Shown here piece by piece: positions 1-5,682 of a stretch of DNA of 6,962 nt. A program made the position numbers and the translations under genes. The first letter of the stretch is position 1; every line of letters starts with the position of its first letter. The notes beneath the pieces were generated by a model. That model saw only the letters and a list, made by a program, of their open reading frames with translations. It ran no database searches and was not told where the DNA came from. The stretch spans positions 1 to 6,962 of the forward strand of contig JAFGOU010000498.1 of assembly GCA_016926315.1 (NCBI GenBank). The letters are read 5' to 3'. The DNA is from Chitinispirillaceae bacterium. GTDB taxonomy: Bacteria > Fibrobacterota > Chitinivibrionia > Chitinivibrionales > Chitinispirillaceae.

Positions 1-662
1 ACATTACCACCATCGAGGATCCGATCGAGTACAAACTGCAGGGAATCAACCAGGTGCAGGTGAATGAAAAGGCGGGACTCACCTTTGCCGACACCCTCCG
101 CTCCATTCTGCGCCAGGATCCCGACGTGATCCTGGTGGGTGAAATCCGGGACACCGAGACCGCCCAGATCGCGCTGCAATCGTCCCAGACCGGCCACCTG
201 GTCTTTTCCACGCTTCATACCAACGATTCGGTGTCGGCCATCACGCGGCTTCGCGACCTCGGCATCCCGTCGTTCCTGGTCGCGTCCGGTGTGCTCGGTG
301 TGGTCGCACAGCGGCTGGTCAGGATGATATGTGCCGAATGTAAAGAGCATTACCGGCCGACCGAAGAGGCCCTTTTCCGTTTCAAGACGGTTTTCGGCGA
401 CATGCCGCTGCCCGAATCATTCACCGGCAAAGGATGCAAAAAATGCAACAACACCGGTTATAAAGGCAGGACCGGTATCTTTGAATTCCTGCCCATGGAC
501 CCTGCCCTGCGCGATCTCATCTCCCGCAACGAGGCGGAGCATGTCATCCGCAATCATGCCCGGAAAAACGGCATGAAACCGCTTATTTTTCACGGGCTCG
601 AAAAAGTAAAGGCCGGGACCACGTCGATCGAGGAGCTCTTGCGGGTAGTGCTAGTGGAGTAG
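1..662 (+). CDS. gspE: Type II secretion / type IV pilus assembly ATPase, GspE/PilB family (C-terminal part)
   Basis: Partial gene: the reading frame is open from the first full codon at base 3 to the TAG at 660-662, so the N-terminal domains and the Walker A loop lie upstream of the window. Family members are cytoplasmic hexameric ATPases that power assembly of a pseudopilus or pilus. Visible landmarks are TIEDPIEY, then [15 protein letters not shown], the Walker B segment [12 protein letters not shown] (from base 117), the His box [11 protein letters not shown] (His codons at 195 and 216), and two CxxC pairs (Cys codons at 330, 339, 435 and 444) forming the usual zinc site. The segment GVVAQRLVR favours GspE over PilB, but the two cannot be separated firmly on this fragment. 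No pilus or secretion partner gene follows; rsmE starts 34 bp after the stop. A GTG at 54 is internal and is not the start. Confidence 0.95.
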   Translation, partial: ITTIEDPIEYKLQGINQVQVNEKAGLTFADTLRSILRQDPDVILVGEIRDTETAQIALQSSQTGHLVFSTLHTNDSVSAITRLRDLGIPSFLVASGVLGVVAQRLVRMICAECKEHYRPTEEALFRFKTVFGDMPLPESFTGKGCKKCNNTGYKGRTGIFEFLPMDPALRDLISRNEAEHVIRNHARKNGMKPLIFHGLEKVKAGTTSIEELLRVVLVE

Positions 663-696
663 CGGGGGTGACACGTTCCCCGGACCGGACGCGACC

Positions 697-1410
697 ATGA
701 ACCTGATCCTCCTCCTTGACGACGACTTCACCGATGCATCACGTACAACGGTCAGGCTTTCCGGACGCCGCAGGGACCACCTCCTCTCGGTATGCAGGGT
801 CAAGCCCGGCGACGATCTGCGGGTGGGTCTTGTCAACGGACGCATGGGCACGGGCCGTGTTCTGCAAACCACCGGCGACGCCATTCTCCTGTCGGTTGAC
901 CTGTGCGACCAGCCGCCCCCTCCCCTGCCGCTGACGCTCGTTCTCGCCATGCCCCGTCCCAAAGCGCTCAAGCGGTGTGTCGAAACGGTTGCCGCGATGG
1001 GCGTCAAGAAGATCTTTATCATCGAATCGTGGCGCGTCGAGAAAAGCTACTGGTCGAGCCCGTTCCTTTCCGAGACCGCGCTGCGGGAGCACCTGCTTCT
1101 CGGGCTCGAACAGGGGTGCGACACGGCGCTGCCCCGCATCGAGATCAGGAAGCGGTTCAAACCGTTTGTCGAGGACGAACTGCCGGAGCTCGTGCGGGGA
1201 ACCACGGCAATTGTCGCACACCCGTGCGCGGAAAAACGGTGTCCGTATATGGTGTCGGGCCCAATCACGCTGGCCATCGGTCCGGAAGGCGGTTTTATTC
1301 CGTACGAGATCGCTCTGCTGGAAAAACAGGGCTTCGAGCCGGTCTCCATGGGGAAAAGAATCCTGCGCGTGGAGCAGGCTGTTCCCGCGCTGATCGGAAG
1401 ATTATTGTAA
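697..1410 (+). CDS. rsmE: 16S rRNA (uracil1498-N3)-methyltransferase RsmE
   Basis: The product is 237 residues, close to the family's usual 240-250. RsmE uses S-adenosylmethionine to methylate N3 of U1498 in 16S rRNA of the small ribosomal subunit; it is a cytoplasmic SPOUT (knotted) methyltransferase with an N-terminal PUA-like domain. The N-terminal part carries the typical RRDHLLSVCRVKPGDDLRVG segment (PUA-like, roughly residues 1-70). The knot signature is at the C-terminus: AIGPEGGF at 193-200 and MGKRILRVEQA at 218-228. The latter is normally L-G-x-R-I-L-R-T-E-T-A, so both threonines are replaced (V225, Q227) while Arg224 and Glu226 are kept. The ATG at 697 is the only sensible start and has no clear Shine-Dalgarno sequence, which suggests coupling to the upstream ATPase gene. 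The 21-bp gap to the next gene suggests an operon. Confidence 0.95.
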   Translation: MNLILLLDDDFTDASRTTVRLSGRRRDHLLSVCRVKPGDDLRVGLVNGRMGTGRVLQTTGDAILLSVDLCDQPPPPLPLTLVLAMPRPKALKRCVETVAAMGVKKIFIIESWRVEKSYWSSPFLSETALREHLLLGLEQGCDTALPRIEIRKRFKPFVEDELPELVRGTTAIVAHPCAEKRCPYMVSGPITLAIGPEGGFIPYEIALLEKQGFEPVSMGKRILRVEQAVPALIGRLL

Positions 1411-1419
1411 CCGTGAAAC

Positions 1420-1425
1420 AAGGAG
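1420..1425 (+). promoter_or_regulatory. Ribosome binding site of the small lipoprotein gene
   Basis: AAGGAG lies 6 nt before the ATG at 1432 and fixes that start. Confidence 0.75.
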
Positions 1426-1431
1426 AATCGA

Positions 1432-1929
1432 ATGTCACGACTGCCAAGCACACTGCTGATGACCGGCATGATCGCCCTGCTTCTCCTCTGCGGGCAGAAC
1501 GATAAAAAGAGCCCTCCCGTCGCCATCGCCTTGGTGCCGGAAATGTCGTGTATCCATGAACTGGAGGCGTGGTCGACCTGCGCTTCAGGCGCCTTTGCAA
1601 AAGACTCGATAGCCGTGGCAAGGGAGTGGAAAACGCTCACGAAGCGGATTGAAAAACAGTTTTCAGCCGAATCGGTCCGGTCCCTTTCAAAATGGGCCAG
1701 ACCGCAGATGGAAGACTACTCCCGAACCCCGCGGCTCGACGGTGTCGCCTTCTCTCCGCTGCGCGTGGACCCGGAACGAAACCTGCTTCTCCTGCACGCA
1801 GTCGCCGACACCCTGCCGACGCATGAAAAGGTGGTCACCCGCAGTCTCACCCTGTACCTGCTGTTCGACCGCAAGGAGCGGAAGGTCCGGCACGTGACGG
1901 TAACCATCAGGGGCGATGTGGCTGAGTAG
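1432..1929 (+). CDS. Small putative lipoprotein of unknown function
   Basis: The product is 165 residues and I do not recognise the family. A strong ribosome binding site precedes the ATG. The N-terminus is short, positively charged and then hydrophobic, ending in ALLLLC (Cys20) followed by a polar stretch GQNDKKS. This reads as a lipoprotein signal peptide, but Leu at the position before Cys is atypical (usually Gly, Ala or Ser), so an uncleaved anchor or an ordinary export signal is possible. Two further cysteines, Cys40 and Cys50, could form a disulfide outside the cytoplasm. Residues 55-90 look helical and charged; the last third alternates hydrophobic and polar residues (LTLYLLFDRKERKVRHVTVT), suggesting a beta-sheet. 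It is the last gene of the likely gspE-rsmE run; no function can be inferred from that. Codon use resembles its neighbours. Confidence 0.8.
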   Translation: MSRLPSTLLMTGMIALLLLCGQNDKKSPPVAIALVPEMSCIHELEAWSTCASGAFAKDSIAVAREWKTLTKRIEKQFSAESVRSLSKWARPQMEDYSRTPRLDGVAFSPLRVDPERNLLLLHAVADTLPTHEKVVTRSLTLYLLFDRKERKVRHVTVTIRGDVAE

Positions 1930-1953
1930 CGTCAGACGCTATGGCCGTTTTTT
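1920..1953 (+). terminator. Possible Rho-independent terminator that starts around the lipoprotein stop codon
   Basis: TAGCGT (1927-1932, which includes the stop codon TAG) pairs perfectly with ACGCTA (1936-1941) across a CAG loop. An outer GGC (1920-1922) can pair with GCC (1944-1946) across a small internal loop, and one base later comes a run of six T (1948-1953). The inner stem is only 6 bp and the outer extension is imperfect, so strength is uncertain. The position fits the end of the gspE-rsmE-lipoprotein unit. Confidence 0.5.
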
Positions 1954-2146
1954 CCCGACAGGACATTTTCGATCCACGGAAAAATCGCCCGATACCACTA
2001 TCCTTCCATTGTGTCGCGCCACCAACGCTCGGGTTTTCAGACGAAGCCATGAAATCCCAGTAGACGCTTTAGGGCATTTTATCCTTTCCCAAAGCGGTAT
2101 ACCCTATTATTTTATTTCTCTGATACCCCGAACCCAGGAGATTATA
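1954..2146 (+). promoter_or_regulatory. Leader region of the FGE-like gene, probably containing its promoter
   Basis: This non-coding stretch becomes clearly AT-rich from about 2068, unlike the GC-rich genes around it. TATTAT at 2105-2110 and TATACC at 2098-2103 could serve as -10 elements, but no good TTGACA-like box sits 16-18 bp upstream of either, so the promoter is suggested by composition and location rather than shown. AGGAG at 2136-2140 is the ribosome binding site. An open frame runs through the whole leader from 1916, but it has no coding character. Confidence 0.35.
2136..2140 (+). promoter_or_regulatory. Ribosome binding site deciding the start of the FGE-like gene
   Basis: AGGAG ends 6 nt before the ATG at 2147. 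It selects this start over the in-frame upstream one at 1916, and a signal peptide begins directly after it. Confidence 0.8.
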
Positions 2147-4057
2147 ATGGATCGCCGACCTGCATTGCCGACTATTTCTTTTTTTCGCCCCACCCTGCTG
2201 CTTCCGGTACTACTACTCTCCACCGCCCTCATTGCCGGCCCTGCCGATACCCACATCGAGGATCTCAAGGCCGGTCCCATGGTGTACTACACTCCTGAAG
2301 CTGCCGCCTGGTTCGCCTCGTTCGGCAGCACGTCTCTCTCCGGCCTTTCGGTGGATAAAAACGCCGCCACGCGCACGTTTCTTGCCACGACAAAACTCGG
2401 GGCCATGCAGCTGAGCGAGGTCAGGGAAGCTATTCCCGTGCTCATCGACGTCTTTCCCAAGGCGGTGCATGTGGTGGAGATACGGCAGGCGAACTATGCC
2501 GGGAAGGGGTCGTTTGACGACTGCGTCAGCACCTATGTCATGAGCGCGAAAAACCAGTTCATGATGGCCTGCCCGTTCCTCGACTATAACTCCCTCTCCG
2601 CCTGCGACCAATTCCTCGAAGGTTCGCATGAAACCGAGATGATCCGGAAACGTTCGGGCGGCAAAGGTGCTATCGCCGAAGCGCTCTTTAACCTCAGGAT
2701 CACCTTTACCTTTTATGCCGGCGAATGTGCCCTCTCACGGTTGACCGGCATGAACCTGGGGCATGATCCCGGAGCGTGGCGCCAGTGGTGGCAATCCTCA
2801 ACCACCGCCCCCTTCACCGCCGCTTCACCGTATTCCTATGTGGCATCGAGCCCGACCGCGACGCTGGTGGCGAAAAACAGCTACGACGATATTGTCGCCG
2901 GCGGCAAATATCGGGTGATCCTCACCACGGGCGACGATCTTACCGGCACGGTTGAAAGCAGGGACGACTCCTCCATGGTGCTCGAGACATCGGGCGGCAA
3001 ACCGTATGCCTTCAAATTCAGGCTTATGCAGAGCTATCAGGTGATCGAACTTCCGGCGCCGAAGCCGGACACCGTGAAAACAGCGGTTATTGAAGGCGCC
3101 AAGATTATTACCTATGACCAGCTCAAGAAACGCGCCGCAGGAAAACCCGAGCTTGAAGTCAAGATCGCGAGCGGCAGGGTCTTCAAGGGAAAACTACGTA
3201 CGATCGATGAAGAGGGCATTTCCATGGATATCGAAGGGTCGACGGTCCCCATAGCGAAAAACATAATCAAGCAGATCGTTTTCATACCCTTCGGCATGGC
3301 GCAGAAAGCCGGCCAGAAAGAGCAGGCGCCGGAAAAACCCAAAGGCCCCTTTGATACGCTCTTTGTAAAAAACCCGCAGACCGATAACTATGGGAAACCG
3401 AGGCCGGACGTTATCTATACCGGCACCATCATCAGCGAAGGCGACAAACACGTAACGCTGAAACCCATCGGTAAAAGCGCACCGCAAAAATTCTCGCGGG
3501 AGGAGATCACCAGGGTTATCAGGCACTCCGCGGACAAACGTGACGATGCAATCGAAAAGTACGCCAAACCGCTCACCTGCCCTGCCGACATGTTCCTTGT
3601 GGATATGCCGCCGGGACGGGCAGGCAAACCGTTCTTCAAGGTCTGTATGGACAAATACGAATACCCCAACAAATCCGGGAGCGTTCCCCGGACCAAGCTG
3701 TCCTATGGCGAGGCGAAAAAGGTGTGCGAGCAGCAGGGTAAACGTCTCTGCACCACCGTGGAGTGGCAATGGGCGTGCGGCGGCCAGGACGGTCTCGCCT
3801 ACCCTTACGGCAACAATTTTGAACAGGACCGGTGCAATACCGACACGCGCTTTATCGAATCAGCGGGCAACCGGATCAACTGCGTGAGCCCGTTCGGCGG
3901 GTTCGACATGTCGGGAAACCTGTTCGAATGGGTGACCACCAAAGGGGGCGGCATGGCGCTCATGGGAGGCCCGGTCTCCAAATGCCAGACCATTGCCGAG
4001 GCCGGCGGCCCTGACGCCAAACCGTTTTCCGGGGTGCGTTGCTGCAAGGGAAACTAG
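2147..4057 (+). CDS. Exported multidomain protein: HEAT-like region, three Sm/SH3-like barrels, FGE-sulfatase (SUMF1-like) domain
   Basis: The product is 636 residues from the ATG chosen for its AGGAG site and for the signal peptide that follows (Arg3-Arg4, hydrophobic 16-30, cleavage probably near 30-33). Residues about 40-215 look alpha-helical and end with LTGMNLGHDPGAWRQWW (199-215), a closing pattern I know from HEAT-repeat proteins. Three successive segments (about 250-303, 335-381, 420-460) each read as strand-rich 'G-x-hydrophobic-x-G-T/K' units like small Sm/SH3 barrels. Residues 478-636 match the FGE-sulfatase fold: CPADMFLVDMPPG, MDKYEYPN, GKRLCTTVEWQWAC (531-544), AYPYG (551-555), CVSPFGGFDMSGNLFEWV (579-596), GVRCC (629-633). 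FGE enzymes convert a sulfatase cysteine to formylglycine, but many relatives with this fold only bind or have other roles. Here Cys613 may match the first catalytic cysteine while the second (+5) is Glu618, so FGE activity is unlikely. No sulfatase gene is nearby. Role unknown; probably a periplasmic or surface protein. Confidence 0.9.
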   Translation: MDRRPALPTISFFRPTLLLPVLLLSTALIAGPADTHIEDLKAGPMVYYTPEAAAWFASFGSTSLSGLSVDKNAATRTFLATTKLGAMQLSEVREAIPVLIDVFPKAVHVVEIRQANYAGKGSFDDCVSTYVMSAKNQFMMACPFLDYNSLSACDQFLEGSHETEMIRKRSGGKGAIAEALFNLRITFTFYAGECALSRLTGMNLGHDPGAWRQWWQSSTTAPFTAASPYSYVASSPTATLVAKNSYDDIVAGGKYRVILTTGDDLTGTVESRDDSSMVLETSGGKPYAFKFRLMQSYQVIELPAPKPDTVKTAVIEGAKIITYDQLKKRAAGKPELEVKIASGRVFKGKLRTIDEEGISMDIEGSTVPIAKNIIKQIVFIPFGMAQKAGQKEQAPEKPKGPFDTLFVKNPQTDNYGKPRPDVIYTGTIISEGDKHVTLKPIGKSAPQKFSREEITRVIRHSADKRDDAIEKYAKPLTCPADMFLVDMPPGRAGKPFFKVCMDKYEYPNKSGSVPRTKLSYGEAKKVCEQQGKRLCTTVEWQWACGGQDGLAYPYGNNFEQDRCNTDTRFIESAGNRINCVSPFGGFDMSGNLFEWVTTKGGGMALMGGPVSKCQTIAEAGGPDAKPFSGVRCCKGN

Positions 4058-4060
4058 AGG

Positions 4061-4088
4061 AATTGTGGATTGCAGATTGCGGAATGAA
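4061..4088. repeat. Degenerate 7-bp tandem units
   Basis: Four consecutive heptamers can be read directly after the FGE-like gene: AATTGTG, GATTGCA, GATTGCG, GAATGAA. The middle two differ at one base. The pattern resembles the GATTGCG-type short intergenic repeats seen in many bacterial genomes; that comparison is from memory. Confidence 0.5.
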
Positions 4089-4091
4089 AAA

Positions 4092-4141
4092 ACAAGGGGC
4101 ACAGGAAACCTTGTTTCCTCTCAACAACCTTTCTGCCTTGT
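4092..4141 (-). terminator. Nested hairpin with T-run on the minus strand, possible terminator
   Basis: AGGAAAC (4103-4109) and GTTTCCT (4113-4119) form a perfect 7-bp stem with a 3-nt loop. Around it, ACAAGG (4092-4097) can pair with CCTTGT (4136-4141). Read on the minus strand, the outer stem runs straight into TTTTTT (4091-4086). It could stop transcripts of the CHAP gene, though it lies about 190 bp past that stop codon and the outer stem is only 6 bp with unpaired bases inside. Confidence 0.3.
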
Positions 4142-4261
4142 CATTCCGAACCCTTCGATAAAAAACAAAGGAAAAGCCGGGTGAGGAATCTCCCGGCGCT
4201 GTCACTCTTGAGATCCCTCGCCGGAGCCTGTCCTGAGCCTGCCGAAGGGCTCGGGATGACA
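4139..4261. repeat. 123-bp imperfect inverted-repeat element, MITE- or REP-like
   Basis: The ends TGTCATTCCGAACCCTTCG (4139-4157) and CGAAGGGCTCGGGATGACA (4243-4261) are inverted repeats matching at 17 of 19 positions. An inner pair, GAGGAATCTC (4183-4192) and GAGATCCCTC (4210-4219), matches at 9 of 10. The right half also holds two copies of GAGCCTG 11 bp apart (4224-4230, 4235-4241). It has no plausible coding frame and no obvious target-site duplication. On the minus strand the inner stem is followed by a T-rich tract, so it may double as a terminator for the CHAP gene. I read it as one copy of a dispersed non-coding repeat; the window contains no second copy to prove this. Confidence 0.65.
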
Positions 4262-4333
4262 GGGATCCCCCCCAGCGTCAACTGGAAGGTGATAACGGTC
4301 TATTCTTTCCGGCAGCCACTCCCCACTCCGCAC
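4262..4333. other. Remainder of the convergent intergenic region
   Basis: These 72 bp lie between the inverted-repeat element and the stop of the CHAP gene. A run of seven C at 4267-4273 stands out; I see no gene, promoter or clear hairpin here. Confidence 0.5.
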
Positions 4334-5506
4334 TCAAAACGTCTGCGTATGTGAATCCTGACGAACGCCGCTTCTCCTGCCGAATCCGTCGATGCTGGTG
4401 TTACTCTTGTAGTTCGTAATGGTACGGATCCTGACTTGGTTGCTCACGTTGCCTTCGACCGTATAGAGCGACGTACCGCTGACCCAGCGAACAATGCCGG
4501 TATGACCGCCACCGGAATTGTCATAGCGCACAAAATCGCCATAGACCGGCACAAAGGTCTCCCATTTTGGCGAGGTACGGTCGATCCACTCATGCAGGTT
4601 GGCCGTATTCTGGAACCATGACCGTATGTTGGTGTTTCCCTTCAGGAGCCAGCGCGGTCGCGTTGTGGTTCCCGCATCCGTCCCTGTGGGGTATCCGGCA
4701 ACGCGGTAGGCCCAGCAGAGAAACTCCGAACACCACGCATCGTCCGGACCGGTGAGATAGGTCCAGAGATCATAGGGATAAATGTTCTGCGTCCGGAGTT
4801 CAGCGCCCACCTGCTCCGGACCACGGCGGTCTTCTTTTATGGCAACATCCTCGGTGATCTCATACGGCAGAAGATCGAGCAGAATCTGATACCGCGAGGC
4901 GACTGCGGTGACGGGAATTCTATATTCAACCGTGTCTTTCCTGAAAATGACCAGGGTATCCTGAGGCAACGAACCGCTCCGGCCCCACGACGAGACCGCG
5001 CCTGCAGACTCGACACCGCAGGAATAGGTTGAAGCGCCGCTGTGCATCAGTTTAAACCGGTAGAGCGCACTGCCCACCGTGATATGCGCAATGACAAGCG
5101 ACGCGCCGGTCTGCTCGAGCGCCAGCGGGATCTGTTGCTCACCCCTGCCAGCCGTTCCACGGTATGCCTCGCCGACCCGCCGCCCCTGGACGGTAAAGAG
5201 CTCGGCGGAAACAGGGGTGCCGGCATACCCAGCGGTCACAAAAAACCGGTTGTTCTTAAAAAGCGGGGGTGTGACGGACACGCTCCGGGTTCCATGAATG
5301 GTCCTGGTCACCACCGGTCCGGTGACCAGAAAATTCCCGGCAGTGTCGGTCACTGCCCGGTGCCCTGCCTTTGCCAGCCTGACCGTCAGGTTTTTTACCG
5401 GAAAATCAGCCTGATTTCGAATGGTTCCCTGCAACTGGTAGGTCTGGGCGTGAAGCAGAGAAACCGCGACCACCACGACAACCGTTGTTAAGCGTAAGCG
5501 AATCAT
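4334..5506 (-). CDS. Secreted CHAP-domain protein (probable peptidoglycan amidase/endopeptidase) with N-terminal carboxypeptidase-regulatory-like domain
   Basis: The product is 390 residues. The ATG at 5506-5504 is preceded by GGGAGG, and a signal peptide follows at once (Arg3, Arg5, hydrophobic 7-18, likely cleavage after LHA at 18-20). A longer in-frame start at 5608 would hide that signal. Residues about 24-75 resemble a carboxypeptidase-regulatory-like beta-sandwich (LQGTIRNQADFPVKNLTVRL, then DTAGNFLV). Residues about 85-155 look like a second beta domain (VSAELFTVQGRRVGE ... ALYRFKL), and 183-211 like a third short strand-rich unit. The C-terminal part, about 250-378, has the CHAP pattern: DAWCSEFLCWAYRVAGYP with Cys259, GGGHTGIVRWV with His335, and YTVEGN with Glu351 or Asn353 as the third and fourth polar residues. 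CHAP enzymes cut amide bonds in peptidoglycan (or glutathionylspermidine in some relatives). Export signal and domain order suggest cell-wall or biomass-related hydrolysis outside the cytoplasm; the substrate is not shown. It is convergent with the FGE-like gene. Confidence 0.88.
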   Translation of the reverse strand: MIRLRLTTVVVVVAVSLLHAQTYQLQGTIRNQADFPVKNLTVRLAKAGHRAVTDTAGNFLVTGPVVTRTIHGTRSVSVTPPLFKNNRFFVTAGYAGTPVSAELFTVQGRRVGEAYRGTAGRGEQQIPLALEQTGASLVIAHITVGSALYRFKLMHSGASTYSCGVESAGAVSSWGRSGSLPQDTLVIFRKDTVEYRIPVTAVASRYQILLDLLPYEITEDVAIKEDRRGPEQVGAELRTQNIYPYDLWTYLTGPDDAWCSEFLCWAYRVAGYPTGTDAGTTTRPRWLLKGNTNIRSWFQNTANLHEWIDRTSPKWETFVPVYGDFVRYDNSGGGHTGIVRWVSGTSLYTVEGNVSNQVRIRTITNYKSNTSIDGFGRRSGVRQDSHTQTF

Positions 5507-5510
5507 ACAA

Positions 5511-5516
5511 CCTCCC
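5511..5516 (-). promoter_or_regulatory. Ribosome binding site of the CHAP gene
   Basis: GGGAGG on the minus strand ends 4 nt before the ATG at 5506, a slightly short but workable spacing. It decides the start against the upstream in-frame ATG codons at 5608 and 5578. Confidence 0.75.
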
Positions 5517-5682
5517 CAGGAAAAATGAACGCTTGATTTATCGGTTAACCAACAGGGTATTGACCCATTCCGTTCCATGTACAAACCCCGTATAAACCAA
5601 TATAACACTCACTTTGCCGCTTTGCTGTTTTTTATTCCACGCCCTCTGGCAACCAGGAGAAAGGGCAATCCTTCCCCTCGCG
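5517..5682 (-). promoter_or_regulatory. Intergenic region between pepD and the CHAP gene, probable promoter
   Basis: This stretch is AT-richer than the flanking genes. On the minus strand it holds TTATAT and TTTATAC motifs (within 5588-5604), and an 8-bp palindrome GGTTAACC lies at 5543-5550. No convincing -35/-10 pair can be read. A hairpin just after the pepD stop (GCCCT and CTGG against CCAGAGGGC, within 5641-5669) lacks a T-run on the minus strand, so it is not a standard terminator; read-through from pepD is possible. Confidence 0.3.

Noticed and set aside
663..682. CGGGG/CCCCG hairpin after the ATPase gene as a terminator
   Set aside because: Only 5 bp, no T-run afterwards, and rsmE starts 15 bp later.
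1047..1640. 197-codon minus-strand frame across rsmE and the lipoprotein gene
   Set aside because: It is antisense to two genes with good evidence, with Ser/Arg-rich shadow composition and no recognisable domain.
1916..2146. N-terminal extension of the FGE-like frame starting at 1916, overlapping the lipoprotein gene end
   Set aside because: No ribosome binding site at 1916, no coding character in the AT-rich leader, and a strong AGGAG plus signal peptide at 2147.
3194..3769. 191-codon minus-strand frame inside the FGE-like gene
   Set aside because: Antisense shadow of a conserved domain; no motif and no ribosome binding site seen.
4061..4261. CRISPR array
   Set aside because: The units are 7 bp or single inverted repeats; there are no regular repeats of 23 bp or more with spacers.
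5042..5491. 149-codon plus-strand frame opposite the CHAP gene
   Set aside because: Shadow frame with no family similarity that I can recognise.
5507..5608. 34-residue extension of the CHAP protein
   Set aside because: GGGAGG and a signal peptide mark the ATG at 5506; the extension would bury the export signal.
5641..5669. Hairpin after the pepD stop as a terminator
   Set aside because: The stem has a 5-nt bulge and is followed by an A-rich, not T-rich, tract on the minus strand.
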